Below are positions 21,744-31,343 of a stretch of 64,000 bases of DNA, in pieces. A program made the position numbers and the translations under genes. Below the pieces are notes generated by a model that saw nothing but the letters and a program-made list of their open reading frames with translations, searched no databases and had not been told where the DNA came from. This DNA comes from Sphaerolaimus hirsutus (lineage: Eukaryota > Nematoda > Chromadorea > Monhysterida > Sphaerolaimidae): contig OZ038453.1 of NCBI GenBank assembly GCA_964036195.1, positions 14,483,206 through 14,547,205 of the forward strand, in the 5' to 3' direction. Positions within the stretch are counted from its first letter, which is position 1. Every line of letters starts with the position of its first letter.

Positions 21744-22927
21744 TAACGATGGCAAACAGTCGAAAAAAAAGTATTTAAATTTTTAAGTGTTTTTTCTGAA
21801 ATGAATTTTCGAATTTTCGAATTTTTCCTAAAAATAATTTTCGAATTTCGAATTTAATTTTCGAATTTCGAATTTTCGAATCTTTTTTGGCAATTTTCGA
21901 ATTTTTTTGGCTAGTTTTCGAATTTTTTCAAATAATTTTCGAATCTTTTTGGAAAAATACTGAATCTTAAGCTTTAAACACAGAATTTGGACTGTCTTCA
22001 TGTTCTGCTCAGTTGTTATGACCTTATTTTAACCATAAATTAGCATGAAAAATGGTGGAATGAGTTATGCAAACCAGTGTGCTGCTTCTTCATTTAATTA
22101 ACACATTGATACATTTAATTCACCAACAGAGCAAAGGCAATAAAAACAACAATTTAAAAATTGGCGTCAAATAAAATATCAGCATAAAATACAAAATTGG
22201 CTTTAAATACCGTATTATTTTTTCAGAGTGGAAACTTGGGGGGGGGTAAACGAGGGTGGGTATTACGAGGGGGGTGTATTATTTTGCCAGAAATTTTTCA
22301 AAATCCCAGTACTAAATTGTTGTTTGTAGGTAACACAGATGTCAAAAAATGCAACAAAAACTGCCTTTTATAAGACTCTATATACTTATATAAGTACGTA
22401 GATGGTACAAACCCTGTTCTACACAACACAGTCATTGTTTTTAACGTGTGTTCTGTGTTTCCCAGATCACAAACTGCATTACGTTCTCTATACACCAAAT
22501 TGGGGGGGGGGTGGTATTTCGAGGAGGGTTTATGAATTAATAGTGTAAATTTTGAGGTGTGTATTTCGAGGGGGGGGATATTTCGAGTGAATACAGTATA
22601 AAAAACGGATGTGTCGAAGTCCGCCTCTTCCGCCATGGAGACATTTCAACGTTTTTTTGTTACGTTTCACTTTTCCATCCGCGCCACGTATCAATTGTTG
22701 ATTTATTTAGCACGTTGAACTTAACAGTGTGTTTTATTGCCTTGAATTCCTTAAAAAATTCGAAAACTATTTTCGAATTTTAGAATTTTCGAATTTTCGA
22801 ATTTTTTGAAAAATAAATCGATTTTTAAGTGTTTTTTCTAGGGACGAAATAAAAATTCGAAAATTCCGAAAAAATTCGAAAATTCGAAAATGTTTTCGAA
22901 TTTTCGAATCTTTTTTTGCCATCGTTA
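21744..22927. mobile_element. hAT-like element with TTCGAATTTT arrays
   Basis: Ends TAACGATGGCAAA and TTTGCCATCGTTA, TSD GTGATTGG (21736-21743, 22928-22935). Subterminal arrays of ATTTTCGAATTTTCG on both sides. It is inserted in a TA-MITE copy whose halves are 21496-21743 and 22936-23019, and itself hosts a TA-MITE at 22209-22600. Tips resemble the CAACGATGG family. Confidence 0.82.
22209..22600. mobile_element. TA-MITE, G-run family, nested in a hAT-like element
   Basis: Tips CCGTATTATTTTTTCAGAG and TTCGAGTGAATACAG, both decayed. Core and G-runs present. Confidence 0.65.
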
Positions 22928-23132
22928 GTGATTGGTACATTTTTCTACACCAAATTAACCTCCTCAAAATTTGCCGGCGAAATAATAAACCCCCATGGGG
23001 GTATTTAGAGGTAATACGGTAAAATATGGCACTGGATTGTATCGGACAACCCAGAAAGTAATTCAAGCTAATTTCAAACATGATCAAACATTTCAAACAA
23101 AACAGTTCAACAACTTCGCAATATCCACCAAC

Positions 23133-23316
23133 CAGCCCTGTATTCCAAAACAAATTTCATTGGGATATCTCGCATTCCATACCTCCAAGTTGGATAAATT
23201 CCATGGACGAAGTAGGAGGATACAGAAAGTGTATTTTTCTGGCTTTGAATGGCATCCCTCCATGGGTGATTGCAGTCATATGTATGGCGCACGCCCCCTG
23301 CAGCAGGGTCTTTAAT
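23133..23316 (-). CDS. CUBN: Cubilin-like exon 19: end of CUB4
   Basis: Encodes IKDPAAGGVRHTYDCNHPW, then QSQKNTLSVSSYFVHG and MKFVLEYRA. Acceptor ATCTACACAG, donor GCTG|GTTGGT. In frame with both neighbours. Confidence 0.82.
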
Positions 23317-23457
23317 CTGTGTAGATTAATCCGTGCTTTGTATGGTGGCAAAATAGGTACTTTAAAATCTCTATTAATATGACTGTCACGTTATTGTTTG
23401 CAGCAAATTTTTAGGGGTCACACTATTGCTGAAGAACACAATGAATGACAGAAATAC

Positions 23458-23519
23458 CTCCAGAGCATCCCTCGCAGCTGTAGCGTTGCCCCCGTGACCA
23501 CAGGTAAACTGTACTCGCA
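23458..23519 (-). CDS. CUBN: Cubilin-like exon 18: CUB4
   Basis: Starts right after the element's CCCCCAG. Encodes VRVQFTCGHGGNATAARDAL. The junction with exon 17 splits a codon (G|TG) in frame. Donor GAG|GTATTT. Confidence 0.82.
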
Positions 23520-23813
23520 CTGGGGGCAGTCCCAGACCCTGTAATATGAACTGTAAAATGTCAAATGTCATGCAAAGCGTCAAAAGTCGTGTAAAATGCC
23601 CTGCAAAATAGCAAATGTCACGCAAAGTGTCAAACATGTAGGTAGGTAAATATAATGCCCTGTGAAATGGCAAACTTCGTTAACATGACTTTTCACACGT
23701 TGCATATGACATTTGCTATTGTGCTGGGCTCATTAATGACTTTTGACACTTTGGATTGGATGACCTTTTATTTGACATTTTACAGGTCATTTTACACGGT
23801 CTGCGAGTGGCAC
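23520..23813 (-). mobile_element. Introner-like element copy 3, exactly one cubilin intron
   Basis: 294-bp foldback. On the minus strand it starts GTGCCACTCGCAGACC and ends GGTCTGGGACTGCCCCCAG. It splits a valine codon between MAVIITP and RVQFTCGH of CUB4. The inner part is longer than in copies 1 and 2, from extra tandem TGTCAAA units. Confidence 0.85.
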
Positions 23814-23930
23814 CAGGTGTGATAATTACTGCCATATTTTCGGGTGCCATAAATCTCCACGCGCAATGTAATTCCAATGGTCGATTTACTGCCGCTCGAC
23901 CAAATGATGGGTCAGTGTCTGAGGTTAAAC
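23814..23930 (-). CDS. CUBN: Cubilin-like exon 17: CUB4 core
   Basis: Encodes LTSDTDPSFGRAAVNRPLEL then HCAWRFMAPENMAVIITP. The start could be 23930, directly after the MITE (TG acceptor), or 23918, after CTCAG; both keep frame. The donor CCTG|GTGCCACTC is the first base pair of an introner-like element. Confidence 0.8.
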
Positions 23931-24146
23931 CAGGGGCCAGTTCCGCAAGTGGAGTAGTGAAAGCGCAAACGGCAAAAGCCAAGTAAAATGGCAAGTAAAT
24001 TGGCAAAGGCGGAGTAAAATGGCAAGTCAGGTTAAAAACAAATTCACTTCTCACTTCTCATTTCACTCCGCTTTTGCCAATTTACATGCCATTTCACTTC
24101 GTTTTTGCCGTTTGCGCCTTCACTATTCCGCTTGCGGAACCGGCAC
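23931..24146 (-). mobile_element. Sister MITE (CCAGTTCCGC family) inside CUB4 coding sequence
   Basis: 216-bp foldback with arms GTGCCGGTTCCGCAAG and CTTGCGGAACTGGCCCCTG, inner words of AAGTGAAATGGCAA type. It interrupts CUB4 between NPPG and the downstream LTSDTDPS, with CCTG on both sides. Removing it from GT to the last G restores frame, but the last two bases are TG. A CTCAG 12 bases downstream is an alternative in-frame acceptor. Confidence 0.75.
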
Positions 24147-24224
24147 CAGGGGGGTTGGGTTCATGATCACTTGATGAAAATGTTCCAACTGTGGTTTTCA
24201 CTTGAATGTCGCCGCCACAAGCAA
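24147..24224 (-). CDS. CUBN: Cubilin-like exon 16: start of CUB4, cut by a MITE
   Basis: Acceptor CCCCTCGCAG. Encodes ACGGDIQVKTTVGTFSSSDH, a clear CUB start, and ends at PNPPG where a second copy of the same MITE family begins with GTGCC. Confidence 0.82.
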
Positions 24225-24369
24225 CTGCGAGGGGGTGAAACGAGCGCCTTTGGGGAACTGACCAGTTAGTAGCAAATATTTCTTATAGCATTTAGAATAT
24301 CTGTGATACACTACTATTTTATTGTTCCACCATCTTCTCCACGTGCGAAAATTGGGGGTGCACTGTTTC

Positions 24370-24570
24370 GCACATACGCCTGTTTCGCACAAACGCCCGT
24401 TTCGCACACGCATGAAACCTGTGTCGCACAAACGCCCGTTTCGCACACGCATGAAACCTGTGTCGCACAAACGCCCGTTTCGCACACGCATGAAACCTGT
24501 GTCGCACAAACGCCCGTTTCGCACACGCATGAAACCTGTGTCGCACAAACGCCCGTTTTGCACAAAAATG
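24370..24570. repeat. 39-bp minisatellite
   Basis: About five tandem units of the type GAAACCTGTGTCGCACAAAC + GCCCGTTTCGCACACGCAT. Because 39 is a multiple of three and the unit lacks stops in several frames, long repetitive open frames appear on both strands. Diverged units continue to 24630 and inverted ones at 25085-25230. Confidence 0.85.
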
Positions 24571-24724
24571 ATGCCTGTGCGAAACAGGCGTATGTGCGGT
24601 ACAGGCGTATGTGCGAAAGAGGCATATGTGCGCGTCACTGGTGCGTGTCCGGGCACCCGAACTTTACCCCGCCCCCTTCCCCGCTGCACAATGAGTTCCA
24701 GGCGGCGCTGCGCCGGCTGTCTGA

Positions 24725-24800
24725 GTTTTCATTTTGCAAGAAATTTTCCATGAATTTTGACACTTTGCATGACATTTGACATTTTACAGGGTCAAAGGTG
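24725..24800 (+). mobile_element. Partial introner-like repeat
   Basis: One arm only: GACACTTTGCATGACATTTG followed by ACATTTTACAGGGTC. Confidence 0.5.
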
Positions 24801-24828
24801 TTAGAAAATGCCCTGCAAAATGGAAACT

Positions 24829-25042
24829 CAATTCTGCAAACAATGCGGAACTAGCGTTGGGAAACTGGAACCGAACTTTCGGTACCCGAAAAAGTTTTGG
24901 GTTTCGTTTAGTTTACCAATGCTAGTGCATCCAGAACATGGAACGTGCACTAGCGTTGGTAAACTAAACTAACCCAAAACTGTTTCGGGTACCGAAGTTT
25001 GGTTCCGGTTTCCCAACCCTAGTGTCGCATTGTTTGCAGAAC
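24829..25042. repeat. Hairpin between two minisatellite blocks
   Basis: Palindrome with arms CTGCAAACAATGCGGAACTA and its inverse, containing GTTTTGGGTTTCGTTTAGTT. The flanking minisatellites are themselves in inverted orientation, so 24350-25230 forms a larger inverted structure. Confidence 0.75.
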
Positions 25043-25369
25043 AGTGGGGTAAAGTTGGGGTGCCCGGTCACACGCTCGACTCACACGCACAGACGCCTGT
25101 TTCGCACATACGCCTGTTCCGCACATAGGCCCGTTTCGCACAGGCATCATTTTTGTGCGACACGGGTTTCATGCGTGTGCGAAACGGGCGTTTGTGCGAA
25201 ACAGGCTTATGTGCGAAATAGGCCTGGCCCGCGAAAATTGTCTTTAGATTTAGAAAACCTGTGTAGAATTCAGTTTTTGATGGGCGGGTTTTTTTCAGGT
25301 TCAAACACGCCGTCATATTCAATTTCTTTGAGACATTTAATGCTCCTTACATATGTTTTTGCATACTGT

Positions 25370-25457
25370 ATTTCCTCGAAATACCCCCCTCTCTTTTAAC
25401 CCCCTCAAAATTCCCACTCTGAAAAATAAAGCCCCGGGTGTATTTCGAGGAAATACG
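25370..25457. mobile_element. Short TA-MITE
   Basis: CTGTATTTCCTCGAAATACC ... TATTTCGAGGAAATACGG. No core. Confidence 0.72.
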
Positions 25458-25802
25458 GTAGTTTCCATATAACTCATACCCATTACATAACTCCTGCCCT
25501 TTTGCTTTTCCATTAGAAAAAGTATTTGTGATAAAGATGACAATGTGCATATAATTATTTTCTGTATATATGAACTCCGCTAAGGATTATTTTTCTCATT
25601 AGGCTTATGATAATTTGTTGGTAGTAGTTTATTTTTTATCAGTGTGCATCTGTCTGGATGTACGATGTTACTGCATAAATTGAAACGAATCATTCCCGAT
25701 CCCTTGAAAAGTTCAATCTAGTTGTCCACTCCGCATTTTCCCGCAACCGGAATTTTTGAAATTTTTACAAGTAAATCGATTGCACATTGTCAAGCACCAA
25801 AC

Positions 25803-25912
25803 CTTCCATTAATCTCATATCCGCGTTAAATGACTTCACGCCTTGATCATATCCCTTTTCCCCGGGCATGAAGACTATCTTCAGACTTTTAGCGCCGTTT
25901 ATCTCGCCGCAC
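25803..25912 (-). CDS. CUBN: Cubilin-like exon 15: end of CUB3
   Basis: Encodes CGEINGAKSLKIVFMPGEKG and VKSFNADMRLME. It starts immediately after the MITE's terminal CCCCTG. Donor GGAAG|GTTTGG was chosen over a later GTAAAA because only the former is in phase with exon 16, giving LME-VACGG. Confidence 0.78.
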
Positions 25913-26144
25913 CAGGGGCCAGTTCCGCAAAATGAGAAGTAAGAAGTGAAATGGCAAAGGCCAAGTAAAAGCGCAAGGGCGAAGTGAAACGGCGAGTGAA
26001 TAGGCAAAAGCGAAATAAAAAAATTAAAATAAAAAGTAATTTCTCTTCGATTTTGCCAATTCACTTGCCATTTCACTTCGCCTTTGCGCTTTTACTTCGC
26101 CTTTGCCATTTTCCTTCTCACTTCTCATTTTGCGGAACTGGCAC
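25913..26144 (-). mobile_element. Sister MITE (CCAGTTCCGC family) inside CUB3 coding sequence
   Basis: 232-bp foldback with arms GTGCCAGTTCCGCAAAATG and CATTTTGCGGAACTGGCCCC. It splits a tryptophan codon between MSPW and CGEINGAKS. CCTG flanks both ends. Exact removal requires a GT...TG intron; the only in-frame AG found, AAAAG 34 bases on, would delete CGEINGAKS. Confidence 0.75.
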
Positions 26145-26215
26145 CAGGGTGACATTTGGCTCGGATGGCAGACCTTGCATTTATTCCGCGGCGGCTCGCT
26201 CGTGGTGTCAAAGAT
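26145..26215 (-). CDS. CUBN: Cubilin-like exon 14: CUB3, cut by a MITE
   Basis: Encodes IFDTTSEPPRNKCKVC and ends at SPW, where a 232-bp inverted-repeat element starts with GTGCC. The domain resumes with CGEINGAKS right after the element. See the finding on the GT-TG junction. Confidence 0.78.
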
Positions 26216-26574
26216 CTACGAAAATAAGGTGCCGCATTTAGTCGATTAGTACACCTTGAATACCCCCCCCCCTGTCACGCGAATGGAAAAAAAATCCAGT
26301 TTAATAATCCCATCAAAGCTCAATTAATATGGTTGGTGATGGTGAATACTGTACACACGAGAAAACAGTTGATGAAGCACAAAAAAGAGCATAAAAACTT
26401 CGGCGGAACCGATTCATTAAATGCAAATGCAGTAAATCTTTCATTTTACTCCACCGACAGCACACTATGCATCCGCGCATACTTATGTCTTACGTGTCAA
26501 AGCATCAACACGATACTTATGCACGAATTACACAAAAAAGAACAAGATTTTAAGGAATTCTAGAAAAAACTACG

Positions 26575-26622
26575 TTTGCCATTTTACGGGCATTTTACAT
26601 GACACAGTGAGGGCGGACACAC
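26575..26622 (-). mobile_element. Introner-like half copy at the donor of cubilin exon 13
   Basis: Begins at the donor GTGTGT and contains the family words CATGTAAAATGCCCGTAAAA before losing similarity. Probably the 5' remnant of a former introner inside a now longer intron. Confidence 0.5.
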
Positions 26623-26801
26623 CTGCAACATATTGAATTTTCCATCATCACACGCGGAAATATTGAATGGGTCACCCCTGTCTGTCCTGTCTGGCAAGAA
26701 TGTAATTTCCAGCTCCAATTTGATATCCAATTTGAACTTGTCACTTTCAGAAACTGCTATGGTCCAGACACATGGGTAGCCTGCGTTGTTTAGAGATATA
26801 C
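26623..26801 (-). CDS. CUBN: Cubilin-like exon 13: CUB3
   Basis: Encodes NNAGYPCVWTIAVSESD and LELEITFLPDRTDRGD, a textbook CUB core (PC-x-W-x-I). Acceptor TTGAATAG, donor TTGCAG|GTGTGT. The intron begins with a half copy of the introner-like repeat (26575-26622). Confidence 0.85.
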
Positions 26802-26818
26802 CTATTCAATGGACCGAC

Positions 26819-26964
26819 ACACACTAGTTGACACAGACAACAAATGTCAACTGGTTCCCAATTCGAAGATTGCAGACAAGCCAACGAACGACGTTCAAAT
26901 ACAAACTTCGAATTGGGGTTGGAACCAGTTGACATTTGGTGTCGATGTCAACTAGTGTGTGTGT
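26819..26964. repeat. Hairpin MITE before cubilin exon 13
   Basis: Inverted arms CACACTAGTTGACA ... TGTCAACTAGTGTG with inner ATGTCAACTGGTTCC repeats. It lies 17 bases upstream of the exon's acceptor. Confidence 0.7.
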
Positions 26965-27106
26965 GGGCGTGGGGGGTCAATGAGGTTAGCGACACACGTA
27001 AAGTGTTGGTTTGAGCATAACGTGGGTAGCTAAAATGCTTTTCATTTCTGAATTTGTGTTCCAGTGGCAAAATATCTTGTAAATATAAAGTTGAAGAAGG
27101 TCACAC

Positions 27107-27230
27107 AAAACAAACTGTGCACTGTTCCATCAGTGTCAATTACATCATATCTCAATTCTTCGCGTTTTTTATCGCCCAGAATTATCAAGTCTCGACCACA
27201 ATCTGAGTATTCATATGAAACAAACAAAAA
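27107..27230 (-). CDS. CUBN: Cubilin-like exon 12: CUB2/CUB3 junction
   Basis: Encodes FLFVSYEYSDCGRDLIILG, crossing from one CUB to the next, then TVHSLFC. Donor TTTT|GTGTGA gives phase 1, matching exon 13. Confidence 0.8.
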
Positions 27231-27303
27231 CTGATTCGAAATTTAATGCGGATGTGAAAAAGTTGTGAAAAAGGACATAAAACTAACGGGACTTTTGGGA
27301 CAC

Positions 27304-27457
27304 CAATTGAGCTTCCAAAGAGAAAAGAGAATTCATAGTAGCATCACCCCCACGTTGCATTTCCGCATGCAGAAAAATGGCCAAATTTTGACTGCTACTG
27401 ATTGTGGAAAATGCTGGCTGATGTTCTTCATTCACCAGGGTGTAGTTGCATATTTCC
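27304..27457 (-). CDS. CUBN: Cubilin-like exon 11: end of CUB2
   Basis: Encodes AFSTISSSQNLAIFLHAEM then NSLFSLEAQL, the usual CUB ending (serine run, L-x-I-x-F strand, F-x-A strand). Acceptor GAATGCCAG, donor TTG|GTGTCC. Confidence 0.82.
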
Positions 27458-27523
27458 CTGGCATTCAGATGGGTATTCAAAAAATTTCAGTGCTTTAAAC
27501 GGATTTTCAGTGCTGCAACTGGT

Positions 27524-27718
27524 GTGTCAAACTATTTTTCTACGGAAAATGGAAAATGGAAAGGGCAAAATTTTTCAGCTGCCAGAAACGGGAAAACGGA
27601 AAGGGTAAAAAATTTTATTGGCCAGAAAATGGAAAACGAAAAGGGCAAAAAATTTCATCTGCCGGAAAACGGAAAGGGTAAAAAAATTGCGGAAAACGGA
27701 AACCGGAAAGTTGACACC
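27524..27718. repeat. GGAAAACGGAAAGGGTAAA array element
   Basis: Bounded by TGTGTCAAA and GTTGACACC, filled with GGAAAACGGAAAGGG-type tandem units. A short relative of the element at 33641-35611. Confidence 0.65.
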
Positions 27719-27771
27719 ATGGCTGCAGCCATGCATTTGCAGTGAGACTGTGCAAAAAAGTATGAACGAAC

Positions 27772-27921
27772 CATGTGTGCAAGGCATATGGATCAACGAT
27801 TTGCAACCGGATATTTTCGCACTCATCTTTGGGTACACGAATTAGATCGCTGATTGACACATTCAGACGTTGAAACTGGAGTGGATTTTGGCGACAATAT
27901 TTAATCCGGACGGAATTTTTC
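27772..27921 (-). CDS. CUBN: Cubilin-like exon 10: CUB2
   Basis: Encodes VSISDLIRVPKDECENIRL and QIVDPYALHTW, the middle of a CUB domain. Acceptor ATTCTACTAG, donor TG|GTTCGT. Continues in frame into exon 11 despite a satellite-like element in the intron. Confidence 0.75.
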
Positions 27922-28210
27922 CTAGTAGAATCACAATTCCCCAACACTATCACATTTCAGCACCTTAAATAAATATGCCAAAAAGAACTAGCTAAAGGGG
28001 CACGGGCGCACAGGGCAACTCCGCAACGGGCAACCACAGCTATTTTTGTACGTCTGGCATCTGTCACACTAAGAGTAGTCGTGTAGTCGGACGAAACCAA
28101 AAAAAATGAATATGTACCGAAAAATGTACGCAAAAGTTTGCTCAGACGCATTGGACCAAACTCACAATATCAACTCGATCATAATGATTGCATGAGTAGT
28201 GACACCTGCC

Positions 28211-30179
28211 CAACGATGGGTAAGTTCTCAAATAAAAAACACTTTCTGTGTTTTGAGTTTTTCAAAAATGAATACCTGTGTTTTGAGTTTTTTTCATGAA
28301 AAAAACTTGAGTTTCCATGTTTTATTTCAGTGTTTTTTGAAAAAACTCAAGTTTTCCTGTAAAAACTCAAGTTTTTTGGTAAAAAACTGAAGTTTTTTAC
28401 TAAAAACTCAAGTTTTTTTGGTAAAAACTCAAGTTTTCTAGTAAAAAGTTGCATTTTACAGCATTTTGATGTGAAAACAGGGGTTTTCTTATCATATATA
28501 GGTTTTGCTATAGGTTTTGCTGATATAGATGTTCCATATATTGAGGATCTGCATATTTGTTCATGTGTCAAAAAGTCCACAAAAATGCCCACTACAGTCC
28601 ACAAAACCAAAAAAATAAGCATGTCCACTCCACAGCATAAGCATCAACAAAATGTCAAAAAAACGACAATTCAGACTGTACAATAAAATACTTCAATGGA
28701 TGTGCACTGTATGTTGTACTGTGTGATTAAACCGCAACTATACTTGAACATGCACATCCGTTGAAGCCTTCAACATATCTGAACTACTTACCCGTCCCAA
28801 AACCTCATATAAAATTTCAACAAAAAATCACGTTCAAGAGAAAATGGGTTAATATGGAGATGCCTAGCGCCCAATATCCTGGGCACTGGCTTAAGGGACC
28901 CTCCACACTGTCAGTGGACACTGGCATGCTAAGTACACCGCCTTGTCTCCAAAACCACACCAAAACTTGACAGCAGCAAAATCTTTTTTTTTAAATCAAA
29001 TCATCACATTCTTTTGCAAAAACCATGTCAGCTCATCAGAAACATGTTTATGGAGAGCCTGATTGACTGACTCATGTAAATACCAGAGTTGCGAAAACGT
29101 ATTTACGTTTACCCGAAATACCCGGTTATTCGGGTATTTATACTTACATTTACGTTTACGTTTTCCAAAAATACCGTTACGCTTTGTTACGTTTTCCTGG
29201 CACAATTACCCGGGTACCAGAGAAAACGTAAAAATATGCTACACGGAACCATATTGTTTGACAAATATAGTGTATTATGATGAGTTCAACATGTTCTAAT
29301 GTTGAGGAGTTCTAATTCCGCAATTGTTTGGAGAACTCAAACATCAATTTGCAAGTGAAAAGTAAAAAGTTGAAGGAAAGTATTTTTGTGAGGGAAAACT
29401 GAAGTGCAAAAAAAAGTCAAAAACATTTTTAGCGTTTTCTCATGACTGACCATTTGTCTTTTAACTAGTCATTTCACTTACAAATTTACTTTTCTTTCAA
29501 TTTTTACTTGCCATTCAACTTGCCATTACTTCTCACTCATAATTTTTTAGTTTTCCTCTTACGAAATTGGCACCTTATGGCCCTACACCCAGTAGTTGAC
29601 AACAATGCAAAATGTCAACTCCAAGCCCAATTCAATATCCCGATCCCATCATTCTAAATAGGTATATATATAAAATACAGGTAAGCAGGAAATGTTGATG
29701 GAGATCATACGAGCATCCATATTGTTTAAAAAACATTGTGTTTTTGTATTCTCTGATAGCGGAAGCACTTGATATAATTTTTACGTTTACGTTTTATTTT
29801 ACGTTTTCCCCAGTATTTTAAAAATACCTTACGTTTTAGTATTTATACTTTTGATTTGGAAAAGGTATTTACGTTTACGTTTACGTTTTCCAAAAATACC
29901 AGTATTTGTACAACTCTGGTAAATACATATAAAAATACTATACACACATACATTATGTATGTTCATATTCAGATTGTTCAGTTCAAATCATGTGCCTGAA
30001 AAAAACTCAAAAAACATTTCCGTATTTTCTGTGTTTCCGTGTTTCCGTGTTCTCTGAAAAAAACTCATTTGAGTTTCCGTGTTTTTTAAAATAGCTGAGT
30101 TTCCGTGTTTCCGTGTTAAACAAAAACACGGAAACTCATTGAGTTTCCGTATTTAATATGTGTGTTTTTGCCATCGTTG
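28211..30179. mobile_element. hAT-like non-autonomous element, copy 2
   Basis: Near-identical to the copy at 868-2417, with the same CAACGATGG ends and 8-bp TSD CACCTGCC (28203-28210, 30180-30187). It lacks the TA-MITE of copy 1 and therefore shows that element's empty site. It carries another nested element at 29084-29918. Confidence 0.87.
29084..29918. mobile_element. hAT-like MITE (CAGAGTTG family) nested in copy 2
   Basis: Ends CAGAGTTGCG ... ACAACTCTG, TSD GTAAATAC (29076-29083, 29919-29926). The copy at 868-2417 shows the empty site (GTAAATAC once). Inside are TTTACGTTTACG words and a decayed CCAGTTCCGC-type foldback at about 29340-29575. Confidence 0.85.
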
Positions 30180-30334
30180 CACCTGCCTTATCTGACATGA
30201 TCCTATTGTACTTATGTTTTATCCACATCAAATGTGTCGCACTCAATTCCTGCTTTTCGTTCATTCCATTGCATTAGCTGCCTTATAACTTTGCCCTACT
30301 AATTACTCGGTTGCCCTATGCGGGGTTGCCTCAC

Positions 30335-30448
30335 ACCATGCAGCCGCTAAAGGCGGGCGGAATTATTCGCGGTGTCTCGATCAGCGATTGCAAAAGCGCC
30401 ACGGCGCGGATCTCTTTTTGCATCACGCCAGGAACAAATTGTCTGGCG
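30335..30448 (-). CDS. Cubilin-like exon 9: end of CUB1 (tentative)
   Basis: Open stretch encoding QFVPGVMQKEIRAVALLQ and ETPRIIPPAFSGCM, resembling the late part of a CUB domain. Donor GT|GTGAGG gives the phase that exon 10 needs. The acceptor would lie within GCGCC-rich repeat sequence, so the start is weak. Confidence 0.45.
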
Positions 30449-30597
30449 CTGGTGTTTGGCGCTACCGCCAGAGTAAAAAGCGCAATGGCGCTCTTGGCGC
30501 CGTGCGCCATTGTTCCCTGGTGCCATTGGCGCTGGGCACTTGAGATTAGAAAAATGCCATGTCGCTTTTTGCACTTGGTGCTGAAGTGCTGGTGCAA

Positions 30598-30765
30598 TCC
30601 CTGACCCTGTAAAATCCCCTGTAAAACGTCAAATGTCACACTAAGTGTCGAAAGTCGTGTAAAATACCCTGCAAAATGGCAACTCTTGCCATTTTGCAGG
30701 GCATTTTACATGACTTTTGACACTTTGCATGACATTTGGCATTTTACAGGGTCTGGGACTGCCGC
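30598..30765 (-). mobile_element. Introner-like element copy 4, start of the intron after cubilin exon 8
   Basis: On the minus strand it starts GCGGCAGTCCCAGACCCTG and ends near GGGATTGCACCAG. Its first two bases are GC, a usable minor donor. It is followed by a GCGCC-rich repeat, so the intron would be composite. Confidence 0.7.
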
Positions 30766-30988
30766 CAGGCTATTTTCACATCAGTAGTCTTGGTTCCTTG
30801 AAGCCATCCAAAACTCACAGAAGCATCGGGCGCAGTCAACAACCAGTGACAAGATACTTCGCTAGTGTTTGAAAACATTGAATCGTCATAGATGTCATCA
30901 TTTTGAGCCGGCACTGGTTCGACAGTTTGCGGCAGCACGAGTTTCACAGAATTGTGCGTTGAATTGAGATTGAATGTGCCACCACAGC
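30766..30988 (-). CDS. CUBN: Cubilin-like exon 8: start of CUB1
   Basis: Begins GCGGTFNLNST, the canonical CUB opening, and contains CHWLLTAPDASVSF. Acceptor ATTTTCAG. It ends at CCTG|GCGGCAGTCCC, the edge of an introner-like element (30598-30765), so the donor would be GC rather than GT. Either a natural GC donor or a decayed GT. Confidence 0.75.
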
Positions 30989-31343
30989 CTGAAAATGTTG
31001 TCGTGTTTCTGATATGTTATGTTATGTTCATAAATAAAGTATGCTTAGCGGACCGCATGCGTTTCACTGAAGGAAACACTACGTTTACATTCTTCAAAAA
31101 TACCAGTATTTTAAAAACACTGCTTTGCAGTACGCCTTGTATTTTCTGTATTTGCTGGAATAATCCCCCCTGAACAAATTCCCCATGTTGAATAATTCTC
31201 ACCTGCTTGACTAGTGATGAAAAATAAGTCCCACCTGTCAGACGAGTGATGGAAAAATTATTCCCCCCTCCTCAAATACCCCCCCCCCCCTAGTGTGGGG
31301 AACGAATAATATACATATTTAACCCAGTAACGATGTAACGAAC

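Noticed and set aside
24370-24570. CRISPR-like regular repeats
   Set aside because: Units are contiguous with no unique spacers and the DNA is eukaryotic.
24303-24779. Long overlapping open frames on both strands
   Set aside because: They are read-through of a 39-bp minisatellite whose unit is a multiple of three; repetitive peptide, mirrored on both strands.
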